Notes under the pieces: generated by a model
The model's database searches: none
The model's input: only the letters and a program-made list of their open reading frames with translations
What the model was told of the DNA's origin: nothing
Source of the DNA: Pohlia nutans
Lineage: Eukaryota; Streptophyta; Bryopsida; Bryales; Mniaceae
DNA length: 64,000 bases
NCBI GenBank assembly: GCA_022496805.1
Contig: CM040087.1
Location: 33,628,253-33,692,252 of the forward strand
Reading direction: 5' to 3'
Position numbers and translations under genes: made by a program
Shown here: positions 11,456 to 23,704 of the stretch, one piece after another
Position numbering within the stretch: position 1 is the first letter of the stretch
Layout: the number at the start of each line of letters is the position of its first letter

Positions 11456-12378
11456 TCCAGCTCAAGCTTCCTCCGTCTCCCTCCCTCCTTACCAAACGAC
11501 ACTTCTTCTCCCCTGGACCCCGGTACCCTGGCTACATCTTATCCGGATACCAGGATATCAATCGCAACCACAGTATTGAGCGGGTGTAGTACCTCTTTAA
11601 TATCACCTCTATCTCACTAAACAGTAAAGTACGGTAGGATATTTTAATATGATTTCTGGGCTGTGAATCACGTTGAACTCAATTTTGAAAGTGGGAGAAG
11701 TTTCGTGGGAGAATCAGGGCTGCTTCACACTATGGCCGAAGGTTGAGAGGCCGTGATTTCCACCAATCAAATTGCAAAAAACCATGGGTTCGACTTTTCG
11801 ACCCTTCACACTAGAGGTTAAAGTCCAAAGGCCGTGGACCTCCAAAATGCTTACATAGCAACACTTTTCGATTAAGGTGACGGCCTCTCAAGAGGAAGTT
11901 TGGGTCGAACGAGAATGGAAACCCAACTATGGTCGTGAAACCGTCGATTTCTTTTTATAAAAAATGAAAACTATATTTTATTCAGTAGATTTCTTTGGAC
12001 TCTCAATCCCACGGCCTCTCGACTTGGACGGCCATAGTGTGAAGCGGCCCTCAAGAACCGTGACACCCATAGTGTGATAATAACGAGTTCAGAGTATATA
12101 TCCGGGTATCCGGATATGAATCCGGGTACGATTCCGGGTATGGATCCGGTTCTAGGGAACGAAGTGCATAGTTTTTTCTGTTAGGGTTTAACGTTGGAGG
12201 TTCTTCGAGAATGAGTTTGCTCTTGCAGTGTGTGGATCCTTTGCTCAGGGCATAGACCACAGCAATTTGTGCTGTGATTTGGTTATCGTTGCAGTGAGGC
12301 TGATACGCGCTCGAAGGACACTCTCATAATTTTTTTTTGAAGCCGACAGAGGAGCTTTGATTGTAAACGTTGAGCGCG
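11456..12378. promoter_or_regulatory. Divergent intergenic promoter between the PsbP-domain gene and ICln
   Basis: The two genes start head to head 923 bp apart. The middle is occupied by a MITE (11717-12050). On both sides are short ATCCGGGTA/TATCCGGATA-type palindromic words (about 11538-11555 and 12098-12150), which are locally repeated and could be protein-binding sites or a degenerate repeat. No convincing TATA box was identified. Shared regulation is inference from arrangement only. Confidence 0.45.
11717..12050. mobile_element. MITE with GGGCYGCTTCACACTATGGCC ends, copy 1 (TSD TCA)
   Basis: Ends GGGCTGCTTCACACTATGGC and GCCATAGTGTGAAGCGGCCC are inverted, and TCA flanks both sides. Copies 2 and 3 are at 35679-36041 and 37249-37610. 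The three-base target duplication and GGGCC-type ends suggest a PIF/Harbinger (Tourist-like) origin. It lies inside the shared promoter of two housekeeping genes. Confidence 0.75.
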
Positions 12379-15258
12379 ATGGCGTTAGGTTTGCAATTGG
12401 TCACGGAGCGAACTGAAACAGGGGCGCCAGTAATGGACACGGAGAGCGATGAAAACATTGCGCACATTCAGCCGGACGTTGGAATTGTGCTTGGCGAGGG
12501 GCACGTGGAGGGTCCTGGAACACTCTATGTGACGACCAGGTTGGTTGCGATGCTTTCCTTTTCATTTTGAATTTCATGCTCTTTCCTGGCGCGCTTTGTG
12601 AACTTTTACCATTTCTTGGAAGAGTCTGCTCATTCTTTTCAGTTTTTTTTTTTTTTTTCCAGTTTTCTAAATCCTGGGCGCGTAGTAATCTCGTGTATAG
12701 GGATATGCACGAATTTGTCATTTTTTCGCTTGTTCTTGAGTTTTGAAGCTACACAATGATCGTGCTGTAACTGTTCGTACGCTGTCAAGTTTCCGAGAAG
12801 AATGAAGAATCAATTGTACGGTGGTAGTTAAAAATGCAAACAAACAAGGACACGAAGGTGATTTTAGTCTTGCCATTCTAATCTTTGTTCACGTCTTAGG
12901 CTCTTTCACGGTCTCAAGTTTCGTGCGGTCTAGTTTGTACTATAGAGTACCCGGAGGAGGAAAACCAGCACAATAAAGGGTTTATGAGGGTCTCCAAAGA
13001 ACACGTTTAAGCCAGCATGGGTTTAGGTCGTCCTGCATAGGTCTAATAACATATTTACAAGAAGGGGTCTCCTAGGGTTGATCTCAGTGATCCTTGGTAT
13101 TTATAAATACACTAGGATCCTCTATACTTCGGATAGGACTCCATCACCTTCAATACCCTGGGTCCTCTATACAACTCCTGTCCCCTTGTGGGTTTAGGGT
13201 TCTAGGGTTTACGTTTAATCTGAGCATGTCTTCGCCTGTCAGCGCTTTTAATGTCTTTAAGAGAAATGTTTTGTTATAAGTATCGATAACAATATGAGCA
13301 TACTATTGCGATATCGATGTATCGGCATAACACGGAGCTGCTTGTGCGTTTAGTTATTATCATCACCGGTACAAGCTTCCTAAATCGGTAGCTTCTTCTT
13401 ACACACACATGTGCAGGAGTCACATGTTATTAGCTTCTAGAGAAATCTTATATGAATGGAGTATTAGACAGATTGTTCTTTGCGGAGTGTTTCTACTCTT
13501 GAACTCTTCAATGTGACTTTGGGGTTCTGTTGCAGCACCATCTTGGTATGATGAAATGGTTGGTTAGTTATCATTCCATTAATTCTGTGCGTAGTCAGAA
13601 TTGTAAGCGGTATTGATGATGCGTGATTTCTCTTCAATTGTGTCACCCCTACTGGCTTAGAAGAATTAATGCGATGCGGCTGAACTCTTGGTCAACTCAT
13701 TTAAACTTGCCGATGAGGACCTCTAGTTTATATTTGTGCCAAATTCATGTTGACTAAGACAATCGTTGCTCATTTGATTGGCAGACGCTTGGTTTGGTTC
13801 AGTAACGAGGATGTGCATAAGGGCTATGGTGTCACCTTCATTGCACTGACTATGCACGCCATCTCTAGAGATGTTGAAGCTTATCCGGAACCCTGCATCT
13901 ACACTCAGGTTTGCATTTCTAAATTCCGACCTTCTCTTGAGTTCTGAAGACTCTCGAACTTCTACTTTGAGGTTTTTTAGGGTAGATGATCGATTACTTC
14001 ATGCAGAAATATGTAGTAAAGAATACCATTTTCTCTAAGGAAGATCGTTGAAGATAATCTGGGTTGGAATGTATGCAGATTGAGACTGGAAAGGAGGATG
14101 AGTTCGAGGAAGATGACGATGCCGAAGAGCCCCTTCCGGCTGAAACAAACGGCTCTGTGAGCGATGTGTCCCTTGTTGAAGAGATGCGGCTTGTTCCTAA
14201 AGACCCCAGTGTCTGTATCCTGCAAAAAAAATTGATGTTCTTGTCGTAGTTTTGCTAAAATTCGTTTGTTTCTACTTCATGATGGTAGCGTTGTTGCTCC
14301 TGGGTAACTGGTGTCCTCTATTTGACATACCAAAAGGAATGCTTCTGTATTCTAGTTGCTCTCACCGTGGCTTCTTCGTAGTATCTGGAGGACAGAGAGA
14401 TCTCTTGGAGTGTCAAATGAGCTTATTGATTCAAATTGGAGTTCGTTTAGTATTTCCAGTGCAGTGGTCAGCGCCATGTTGTTCTCGTTATCTATCTGGT
14501 ACTGGTCGATTTCTGCCTCGCCTTGCTGTTTCTATTACCGAGGAACACCTTAATTCTATACCTTGTCACGACAGTGGACCACCTGTTTCAAGTGCTGTGC
14601 GATTGCGCTCTATTGAACCCCGATGCAGAAGTTGGTACGCACACACTTTCTAGCGTGTTGGATTGCAATCTCATTCACCCTTTACGCATTCTGTCTTTAT
14701 GACTTTATCTACTATTTCATGTATGGGACTTGAGTAGCTTCAGTACTAGCTTTTGGGATTTTTGATCACTCTTGTTTAAGATATCGTATTGCAAAACGGT
14801 TTTGTGGAGGTGTGTTATTTTGTAAGCTTGACTGAGAATGTAGGCTACAAGTTCTGACATTCTGTCTGATAAAGACTAATTGACTGTTACTTCCGGAAAT
14901 GAAATTCTATTTTGGGGACAGAACAAGAAGGTGAAGCCGATTGGATCTTCGACGAGGAAGAAGTGTTGGGAAATGGCATCGGAGCTAAGCATGAGAATAA
15001 CAATATTGATTTAAATGTAGACCTTGCAGAGGTACTGTGGTGATACTTCTATCTCATTCATTTTTTAAAGAAAAGATTTACAATTCAACGAATATATTGC
15101 TGAAGTTACAGTGAATTCTTTCATAAGGCTTATGCTACCAATTTTGAGTAGATTACTATTTTTTGCTTGCACTGATTGATTTTATTTTCATGTTCCAGCT
15201 GATACATCAAGACTCACGTTTTGAAGATGCAGAAGAAGAGGAATCTGATGGCAAGTAA
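12379..15258 (+). CDS. ICLN: Chloride conductance regulatory protein ICln (pICln), 6 exons, 216 aa
   Basis: Exons 12379-12539, 13785-13908, 14079-14214, 14575-14634, 14922-15031 and 15199-15258 join to 651 nt. The N-terminal PH-like ICln domain (about residues 1-130) shows GEGHVEGPGTLYVTTRRLVW, KGYGVTFIALTMHAISRD and EAYPEPCIYTQIE. An acidic loop follows (EFEEDDDAEEP), then EEMRLVPKDPSVLDHLFQVL and CDCALLNPDAE. The C-terminus is acidic (EADWIFDEEEVLG, EDAEEEESDGK), as is typical. ICln is the Sm-protein chaperone of the PRMT5 methylosome and works in spliceosomal snRNP assembly in the cytosol; the 'chloride channel' name is historical. Length matches the family. The exon 3 donor (GTATCC at 14215) is non-consensus but is the junction that restores the conserved SVLDHLF motif. 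Confidence 0.93.
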
Positions 15259-17180
15259 AGAAACAAATCTTTCTATTGATAGGACTCAATATCATGTATC
15301 GATTCTCCGGAAGCTGTTCTCAAATGAACTGTCTGAACTTCTGAAGTAGGAGCGACCAATTTTGAGTGAGATACTTGTGGTACTACTCCTTGGCAAGAAT
15401 GAGAGCACAGGAGCTTTGCGCCTCAGCAAATTTTCCAACAAAACTTTCTACACGTAGAATTCTTCTGACCTAGGATTCTATTTTGGTGTAGCCGCCTCGA
15501 GTTTGAATTCCCATGTATTGGACGTTCTTATTTGAGATTCTGAGGGGTTGTTTTTAGTGAGCGCTGTTTGTTACAAGTGGGAGCGGAAGTCACTAATGGT
15601 AGGACTACCGGCATCAAACACAGGCTTGATTTCCTCTTGTAACTGATAGAACTAAGCTTATGAAGTATTTGTTGCAGCTAAAGAGGGTCAGGAGTTTCTT
15701 TTTAAATTTAGTTCCACATGAAGACATTCTTTTGATGAGGTTGGGTGTGGATCCTTCCCTTGGTGCCCGGGATTAGGCAAGTTACAAAGTTAATAGTAGA
15801 TGTGTTCAGAAAACATGTTTTGGAAGAATTATTTGGTGCTGATATAGAATCAAAAGTCGCAGACGGTTATCCACAGATATGTACATGGTCAAATCTACAG
15901 CATGAGAATTGTCATCCATTTCTAATATTTGAATGAATGAAACAAGGGTGTAAAATAATTTCAGATCTATATTTGATTAATTTCAGATCTATATTTGATT
16001 AATTTCAGATCTATATCTTCAGCTTAAAGGTCCTCACCCTCTCACACACTAAACATGGTCAGTCCATAATCACACACTAGATTATGGTTGCAGTCTTTAG
16101 GAAATCTTGGATCTGACCTCTTTGTTGCAACCACCGATGTCAGGGCTCATGCCCTCATGCAAATGATCAACTTATGTGCTTCAACTAAACTTAAATTTGA
16201 AGGTCATTGTTGATATTGTAGGATTGAGAGCTTTGAGGTTATTTGGAAGGCCCCCATCATTTTCATTCATTTTGGTCGTGTGTATCAAACACTTTCGGTG
16301 CATGGGTGGGATGCTCTAAGAGGGATCACTCTTCATATTAAATTGGTTCATTTGGTTCATTTAGTTCATTGGTGTAGGAGTTGTATCATGGTAGCAAAGT
16401 GAATCTGGTCTAAAGAGTCGTATTAGTAAAGTAAATCTAGTCCAAAATTGTACAATAGGATCCAATAAAGTTACTAATTTTGTATTTGTTGTTTCAAAAA
16501 AATGGATTTATGTTCCTTCACAATACTTGTTTTTCACGATGCAGAAGTAACATTCTAATTTAATGCAATCACAATTAATCAAGCCAAATTTTATTTACAA
16601 AAAATAAAAACTCCAACTATAGTATTAAAATTTTCATTTTTTAACATAATAATTAATTAAAAAAATATCAGTGATAAATTTTTAAAATTTGATTGCACAA
16701 ACATGTGGGAAACAGCAATGCTCACATTTTTCCTCTTCAAAAATTCTCCAAAAAGTTGCAAAATTTACACCATAATCAATGGTGGCATGTATCCAAATAT
16801 CGTAAAATAGATACAATTTTAAATTGTAAATTGAAAACTAATTGCACCATCGTATTCAAAAGCATAAAGAATTTTTGCAAGAAGATCTACTCACATCCTG
16901 ACATTGACATTGACACATGACCAATGAAAATAAAACATGAATGCAAACCAATCGAAGCTTTTCGTGTACACAGCAAGGGAGATTCTGAAGTAAAGGCTCC
17001 GACTTCTAAACTTCTAAAATAACGTCGCAAACAATGAATGTGAATACAAATAAAATTATGCTATCCAGAGGTATAAAAACCGTGACCAAAACGACTTCCG
17101 ATTTAGTGAAAGTAAAGATGATAGGTTGGACCAATTTGTTACCATATATTGAAACTGTATCACAACACTTCGATATCGTA
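15259..17180. other. Intergenic stretch downstream of ICln; 22-bp tandem repeat at 15957-16018
   Basis: Holds the probable ICln 3' UTR and AT-rich DNA. Around 15957-16018 the unit AATTTCAGATCTATATTTG is repeated in tandem (period 22, about 2.7 copies). No gene is recognised; short ORFs at 15745 and 16693 lack coding features. Confidence 0.5.
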
Positions 17181-17550
17181 CGTGGAAGGCAGGGTTGGCA
17201 CTTTCATGTCGAATAATTAATAAAAGTTGAAAAAGTGAAGGTCGGCACTTGCAAAAGTAATTATTAAAATATCAGCTATTAATAGTTAACATTAAAAAAA
17301 ATCCGGCGGCTAAACATTTTTTTTCCCTAAGATTCTTGTTGAGTGTACTTTATTCTTACTTCTTCTTTTCTTTCTTTTTTTCTTTTTTTATTTTTTATTT
17401 TTACTTCTTTTCTTTCTTTTCTTTTATTTATTTATTTATTCGGCTTTCTGCTGACTTCATTTTTGTTGATTTCTACAAAATACTTGATAAATTTATTTAT
17501 TTATTCGGCACTTTTTGGGGACTTATTTTCTGCCGACCCTGCCTTCCACG
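17181..17550. mobile_element. MITE-like element with CGTGGAAGGCAGGGT inverted ends
   Basis: Left end CGTGGAAGGCAGGGTTGGCA, right end TGCCGACCCTGCCTTCCACG. The interior has a long T/C-rich tract (about 17350-17470) and TTTATTTATTCGGCA. A related element at 30898-31276 shares the ATTCGRCA...TTTTGCCGA end structure. Confidence 0.6.
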
Positions 17551-18996
17551 AACAGTAGTGTAAGTAATTTTTCTATCGATAGATTCCCAATGCAACGTAG
17601 ACCCTAAACCCTAAACCCTCAAAACACTCTAGCGATCGATATTCGATGTGCAGTATTTGCGATTACGTACAGAAGTTCAGATTTCAATGAGCTCATTCGA
17701 TTTGTGAATTCTACTAACGTCACCGACTTCTCCAACTACGAAATCAATCCATCAATCAATCAGTACACACGAGCTCATGTTCATGGAAGTTTTCCGTTCA
17801 TAGCCAGGCGGTATTCTGGACACCCTGTTGCGGAAGTGTGGAACCGGCGATCGTCTTTTGGAATTCAGCTCATGGTTTGATACTCCCTTTGCTTGGTACG
17901 CTCCTTGCTTGTATCACTTTGCGTTAATTTTCCTGTCGGTGTGCTTTGGTGATTAGTTTTTGTCAAACGTTTCCAGAGGTTCTATCGGTAATTTCACCGA
18001 GGATGGTGTTTGCCTGACGCTCTGTTTTGGAGGTTACGTATTGTCAGGCTGAAGAGATTTTGCCTCTGCCTTAGTGGCTAGGTTAGCTACAGTACATTCA
18101 GAGCTGGTGACATTGAGCAGCTTCGTTCAAATTGAGAATCCACAGCCATCTCCAGGGGAGTCTTTGTGAAATCCTAAAACCCTAAACCCTAATCCAATCG
18201 CGCCTCAAGCTCGGTGTTCTCACGGTGTTTGCTGCGGAGTTTTAAGCGCAGGTTGTCTCGGCAAACGAACAGGTGAGCATATTAGTTCAGTCTTTTAGAA
18301 TTTCCATGGAGAGCCTCACGGTTTGAAAACGTCGCCATAGCCAAACCCAAGTTCTTGTGTAGATTGTGACCACGAATTTCTTGTTTTCAATTTTTTATTT
18401 TTTTTATTTTTTTTCAGAGGCTCCCAAGTATCCAAATCCATCATTCTGAATTTTGTGTGTTGACTTGCTATCTTGTCGTTAAGAATATATGGGAGCAGAA
18501 GAATGCTTAATAGAATTCAAGTTCAGAAAGTCAATTTTGGGTTACTGCTGCTCACTATGCCAAGAATCTAAATCCATCATTCTAATCCAATTTAAAGCTT
18601 GTGTGTCGGCTTTCTATCTTCTCATTAAGAACATAGGAGTTGTATGGGAGTAGAAGAATGCTCAAGTTCAGGAAGTCGATCCGGCACTCTGTCTCAACTT
18701 GTGCAAATGAATAAAGCGACACATAGTCACACGCGATGCAATGAAAGAGGGCAAGATTTGTTTCTTTACGGAGGTCTGATTGTAACACAAGGTTCAGCAA
18801 GGTCTTCAAGTAACCAAATTTCGAAAAGCAGCTGTGTTTATTGTGATTACAGGAGGCAGGTATCAAGTCCGAAATTGGATATCTAAAAGATTAGACAGTG
18901 GTGTGTCCTTTGTAACAGAGCCGTTTGCACTTATTTGCGCAGATAGAGAGAACTTGGAGCAAATTAGAACAATGATCATGTAGAAATTTTCTTGAG
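17551..18996 (+). promoter_or_regulatory. Upstream region and probable 5' leader of Sen2 copy A with telo-box motifs
   Basis: CCCTAAA telo-box motifs occur at about 17602-17618 and 18178-18191; in plants such boxes are common in promoters of translation and ribosome-related genes. A good donor (CAG/GTGAGC near 18271) and an acceptor (TGATTACAG, ending about 18852) suggest a spliced 5' untranslated exon. No coding exon is needed upstream of the ATG. The short ORFs here (18582-18886, both strands) look like chance. Confidence 0.4.
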
Positions 18997-21048
18997 ATGG
19001 GGTCGGGCGTGAGATGGAAGTCTCGAGAAGCAGCGGCAGTTGCGTTGGAGGAGCCCGTGTCCAGTTTGTACAAGCAGATGCAGGAATGGGAGCCTGTGGA
19101 AGCTCTGCTGGCCCATTCATGTGTCATTTTGAGCATCGATGTTTCCAAAGCCCAAGTCCTGAATCGTGCTTGCTTCGGAAAACCAATCTATGCTGCAACG
19201 TCACCGCAAGGATCTGCCTCATCGGCTTCCACCCGTAAGCCATGCAGCTCTCCTTCTCATCACGACCGTTGCGCTTAAATTCTTGTCGCCGCTTTATGAG
19301 CACTTCAATTGGACTGCTCCGCAAATGCTGTTGTCGTATGCTTGATTTTAGATCCGTGAGAAGGATTGCCAGAGACTAAATTTGGTCGCCTGTGTTTTGG
19401 ATGTGGTTGGAAGGGTCGCCGTGGTTTGTGGAAGTGGACGCTGAGCCTGAGAACGCTCGGTTGTTCCAGTTGGGATTGGAGGAGGCGTTCTTCCTGGCTT
19501 CTCATCTCGGGTGCATAGTGATTTGCAAGCAGAGCGTTGAGGTGTTGTTCTGAAACCCTAAGCTACTCCTGTAGCCAGAAGCTAAAACGTTTCGGACACT
19601 CGGTTTTTGTTGGTGCTATGGAGCGTTGAGTGGGAGAGATGATATTCACATGGTAGCCTCCGTGATTGATGCATCAGGGGCGGGAGGCTTTGTCCACAGA
19701 AGAAGTGTGGAGGTGCATGCAAAGGAGCCGGGCGGAGTTTGGGTACCTGTATGTAGCGTATGCTCATTTACGTGCAAAACAGTGGGTGGTGCGTTCTGGC
19801 ATTCAGTATGGCGCAGACTTCATGGCATACCGTCATCATCCTGCTCTGGTTCACTCAGAGTGAGCTCCTTTTGTGCCACACGAAGTGCTCTTTACATGAT
19901 TCAACTGTAACTTGATGGTTATGCTAGACGAAGTGTAAAGTCTCACTTGCCTGAGGGACAAGGACGTACTAAACATGACGGCTTGTGTGATATTGCAGTT
20001 ACGCCGTGGTAGTGATGGTAGAAGGACAGGAGGAAAGAGTGAAGACATGGACTGAAGTGCAAGCCATGAACCGACTGTGTGGTAGTGTTGCCAAGGTAAG
20101 AGGCATTGGTGTTCATAGGCTGTGAGGTTGAGCATGTGTATGTTTCTGCTGTAGCACTCCATGTTGGGATTTAGGGTTGGAGGTTGGAGCCTAGGGCGAA
20201 CTTTTCAGAAATTCTGGGGCGCCCTTGCGGGCACCGCAGGGGGGTTGGAAATAGTTTTCAACCAGCAATTGACGCGTCTCGGTACAACCTCACTAACTGT
20301 GTCATTGCCCCAAGCGCAAAGATATGGAAAGTTTCTCCACTTGCCCTTCTTCTACCCTTGGGGAAGAAGTAGAGCCGACCATGGTTAAGGGATATGTGGC
20401 ATTCACTTTGGTGCTCTTGCTGGGCTTGACGTGAAGGGGACTCTCCGTGCATGTGTGAGGTTTAGGGTAGAGATGGATTGTTTGAGCTAGTGTATGCGAA
20501 CAAGCGGCACATGTAACTCGTTTGTGCAGAGCTCATTTGAGAGAGTATGTGGGACGGCAAATGGGTTAGAGAAGAATTGAAGTCGTGTTGGAGGTGTGCG
20601 TATAATTTGACGCGGTTGGTGTGCGATGTGCAGACACTGCTGCTGCTTCATATAATTCCCAAGCGTGAAGGAGCGGACATGCCAAGTGCAGGGTGTGAGG
20701 GAGATTTCACAGTGGAGGCTGTGGAGGTTCGGAGATGGTTGCCAGAGAAGAATCGTGAAGAGAGCGATCGCCCTGTTCAGCCAATGCAAAATACATTGCC
20801 GTAGTAAGTTGTTAAAGTGTTAAGCTTCAATATTCAATAGAATAATAAAAATATCTACACCATTCAATGTTGTGAAGAAAAGCTTTGTTTTGCATGACAA
20901 TTTCTGCATTTTTTACCTACCATTAACATGGTTTGATCGAAGCCATGCGTGCTCAGTTGAGGAGCATGCCATATTCAATTCTCAATATGTTATACTGGTA
21001 TCTATAATTTTAGTTTAACACAATTTTGTCTTGGAAGACCATTTGTCC
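18848..21048 (+). repeat. Inverted duplication, arm A (~2.2 kb, contains Sen2)
   Basis: Collinear with the reverse complement of 54733-56900, including introns and flanks. The left limit is judged from GATTACAGGNNGCRGGTATCAA and the right limit from TTGGAAGACCATTTGTC; similarity decays beyond these points. Confidence 0.85.
18997..20804 (+). CDS. SEN2: tRNA-splicing endonuclease subunit Sen2, copy A, 5 exons, 271 aa
   Basis: Exons 18997-19234, 19414-19541, 19678-19859, 19999-20095 and 20634-20804 (816 nt, all in frame). The N-terminal domain has MGSGVRWKSREAAAVALEEP and LLAHSCVILSIDVSKAQVL..CFGKP. Next come PWFVEVDAEPENARLFQLGL, EEAFFLASHLGCIVI and the catalytic tRNA-intron endonuclease domain: ALSTEEVWRCM, YLYVAYAHLRAKQWVVRSG, IQYGADFMAYRHHPALVHS, NRLCGSVAKTLLLLHI. 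The presumed catalytic triad Tyr173, His181 and Lys215 is present. Sen2 cuts the 5' splice site of intron-containing pre-tRNAs as part of the Sen2/Sen34/Sen15/Sen54 complex. In plants Sen1 and Sen2 paralogues are similar; the Sen2 label follows the family fold. The exon 2 donor (GAG/GTGTTG) is weak but is conserved in copy B. The stop is TAG at 20802-20804. Confidence 0.92.
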
Positions 21049-21067
21049 CATTTTGGGTGGTTTGAAC

Positions 21068-21634
21068 TTAACCCATAAAGGACCGGGGAGTGTTGAGCTT
21101 GGTTCTTGTTTTCTTGACTAGCTCTCGTAACAAGCTTGATTTCTCAATGGTGGGGTAATTTTGATGATCGACACCATTGAAATCAAAGAAGACTTACATA
21201 GCTTTTATATGAAAAACAGATCAACAAAATCACACAATTTTTGAGAAAATGCCACTGTTAAGAAAATTGATGGAACTCATTTGAGGTATTTTGTACATAT
21301 GTTGAAATCGGATTGATCAAAAGTGCTCCAAAAAATCCGAAATTTTTACCATGCGCAGAGAGCATCATTTCAAACATGTTAAAAAAAGTCGTGTAATTTA
21401 GGAAGATATGAGGGTTTGAAGTGAGCCTAGAAAGTCTCCTTGCACCTCAAAAAAATCATCAAAAAACGCACACTTTATGAGTTTCCGATTAGGAAGTACC
21501 TACGGATTTAACTTTCAAAAAGAGCGAAGATCTTTGTGTTGCGCAAACTACAATTCATGGCCCAAAAAATTGAATTTCTTGACTCTTTAGTTCCAGAAAC
21601 CATGTGGGGGCCTTATAGTCTTTTAGGGGGTTAA
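21068..21634. mobile_element. TTAA-flanked element directly outside inverted-duplication arm A
   Basis: Left end TTAACCCATAAAGGACCGGG, right end AGTCTTTTAGGGGGTTAA; TTAA on both sides, 567 bp. It starts 20 bp beyond the end of homology with arm B. Confidence 0.6.
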
Positions 21635-21637
21635 CCC

Positions 21638-22215
21638 TTAACTCCTAAGTGCCCAAGGGTTTTCTTGAAATGCTAGATGTGTCATAATGTCCATCTTACT
21701 CAACTTTTATGAACTTTGATTTTTTAACATGTGTAGAACACAATAGTAAGACAACATCCATACGGTTAAATTTTGGAAAATGCTATGAATTATTTAATAA
21801 TCAATTTATAAGAATTTTCTTTGAAAATTCATAAAAACTACATGTTTAATCATTTTGACTTGGAATCAAGTATGATAGGTCAAAAACATTGGTTTTATAT
21901 GGTGGTTACCTTGTTCATGTTAGAACTAATCTCGTTTGGTAAAAAACTCAAAGATTCCATTCCGGGCAGATTTTCAAAATTGTGACAATTTGAGATGTTG
22001 TCACTTCGAGGGCTTTAGAGGAAAATTGGTAAACTTTTTTTCAAAATTTCTTTTTGGAAATGTTGCTCAGTTTCAATATCTACAAGTGAAAAAAAATGGC
22101 ACTCAAAAATTGTTATTTTTGCAAAAGTTATGGACGTTTAAAGTGGGCTGAACTTTTTTTAAACTCTGAAATTTTTGATCGACCATATATGGTCGCTTAG
22201 GCAGTTAGGGGTTAA
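21638..22215. mobile_element. TTAA-flanked element abutting the previous one
   Basis: Left end TTAACTCCTAAGTGCCCAAG, right end GGCAGTTAGGGGTTAA. The inverted ends match over about 16 positions. The sequence just after it (22216-22300) resembles, inverted, 38740-38830 (shared CTAGTTCCTAATTTCAAAT), a minor dispersed repeat. Confidence 0.55.
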
Positions 22216-23630
22216 GTGTGCAAGGAGCCTCATGGGGCCATGCTTGATCGTTTTTCAATCAAATGTTGATTCTAACCTAGTTCCTAATTTCAAATGGAAA
22301 TGTTCCCAACTAAAAAAGTGTGAGGGCTACCATTTACTTTCTAATTCAATTTACTGTTCTTTAAAAGTAATAACATTGCGATTTTTATAGCACTTTAAAG
22401 CTCAAAATCCTAAAATTTCAATATACATTGCAAAAAATGTTTTTCTATCGAATTTCTTTTTATACAAGCTGAAAAAGCATGCTACCTACACCTTGTTGTT
22501 CATCACTATTATTTCTTTTTTCGTAAAAAAATCATACTATTCTAAGTTTTTTTTGTAGTTACTATGATTTTTACAAGAAAAATTCTTTGAAAATCTTATA
22601 AAATTTGTTTTTGTTTAAATAATTATCACAAAATCATGGTAAATCGGTTTAACACTACCTTATATGAGAAAGATACCGGAAAAATATAATATATTTTAAA
22701 ATATGAGGAATTGATGAGGTTTGACTAGAAATTGTAGTGTGGTCACTTAAGGGTTAGAAAGAGGGTATAAGGGTACAATGATGGAGTGCATATGAAATTT
22801 ACAATGACAAATCAACTATTGAGATTCATGTGATTTTGATTTGGAAAGTGATGTGGTAGAAAAACTCAACATTTCTAATATTGGGTTTGTTAAAATATTC
22901 TTGTTTGTCACTTGTGAACAATCTTTGGTATAATGAGATAGCTACTTTTTTCGTGTATTATGTAAATTTGCAATAAAATACAATGTTGTAAATGATACCA
23001 AGAACAGACGTCCAACAATATACCTAAATCCATTTATCATATTTTTGTTATTTTGTGATATAGCCAGGTTTAGACTGTAGAGTCTTCGAGTCTACAATCA
23101 AAAATGAAAAAACAAAAGTAAGGCAAGTGTAAAGACTTTCCATCCTTTAAAATATTTTAGGGATTTTGATGTTGGATGCTCGATCCACAAATTCCTAACT
23201 TTTAGTTGTTCAAGGAATCATATTGTGATGTTAAAAACCCCTAGAAATGTGGCCAATTACCAATGGCCCAATGTTCTTCATGGTGTAGTCATGCATTTGC
23301 TTTTACTTTTCTTTATTTAGAATTTAAAGTTTATCGAAAATCCATATCTTCCGCACCGTAGGTCCAAAAACGATGAGATGGCTTTGGTGCACTCCTCTTT
23401 GTCAAGGACTTTAAAACGTATTTTACTAAGCATGGCATTATTTTGCCCTTGATTATACTACTTAACTTTGTCCATTCTTTTCTATCTTTTAATTTTTCTT
23501 GAATGATAGATTTATTTTCTTTTACTTTACTCTTTTACTTTTATCGATTTAAAAAAAAAATTGAAAGTAAAAGTGACATGCATTAGCGTATATATATTTT
23601 GTTACAATGGTCATTTACATATTTATATAT
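22216..23630. other. AT-rich intergenic stretch, nothing recognised
   Basis: No supported gene. A further GTCACTTAAGGGTTAG end-like motif at about 22740 may be a decayed TTAA-family terminus. Confidence 0.5.
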
Positions 23631-23704
23631 GCTCTTGTAGCTCAGTTGGTTAGAGCGTTGGTCTTATGAGCCGAAGGTCGTGGGTTCGAGCCCCACCAAG
23701 AGCA
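23631..23704 (+). tRNA. trnI-UAU: tRNA-Ile (anticodon UAU), intronless, 74 nt
   Basis: Full cloverleaf. The acceptor GCTCTTG pairs perfectly with CAAGAGC, followed by discriminator A. D stem GCTC/GAGC; anticodon stem TTGGT/GCCGA (two G-U pairs) with loop CTTATGA, giving anticodon TAT at positions 34-36; variable loop AGGTC; T stem GTGGG/CCCAC with loop TTCGAGC. Internal A-box (TAGCTCAGTTGG) and B-box (GGTTCGAGCCC) promoters are intact. A T-rich tract (TTATTTTTTAT, about 23734) can terminate Pol III. The 3' CCA is not encoded, as expected for a nuclear gene. Diverged direct repeats of ~65 bp flank it (23030-23095 and 23750-23818). Confidence 0.95.

Noticed and set aside
17336..17563. Phe/Ser-rich open frames in two registers
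   Set aside because: Translation of a T/C-rich tract inside a MITE; low complexity, no start context.
19626..19910. 94-residue frame identical in both duplication arms
   Set aside because: Conserved only because it is an alternative frame of Sen2 exon 3; the endonuclease frame is the meaningful one.
23631..23704. Functional link between the tRNA gene and the two Sen2 genes
   Set aside because: The tRNA has no intron, so it is not a Sen2 substrate; proximity alone does not support a shared system.
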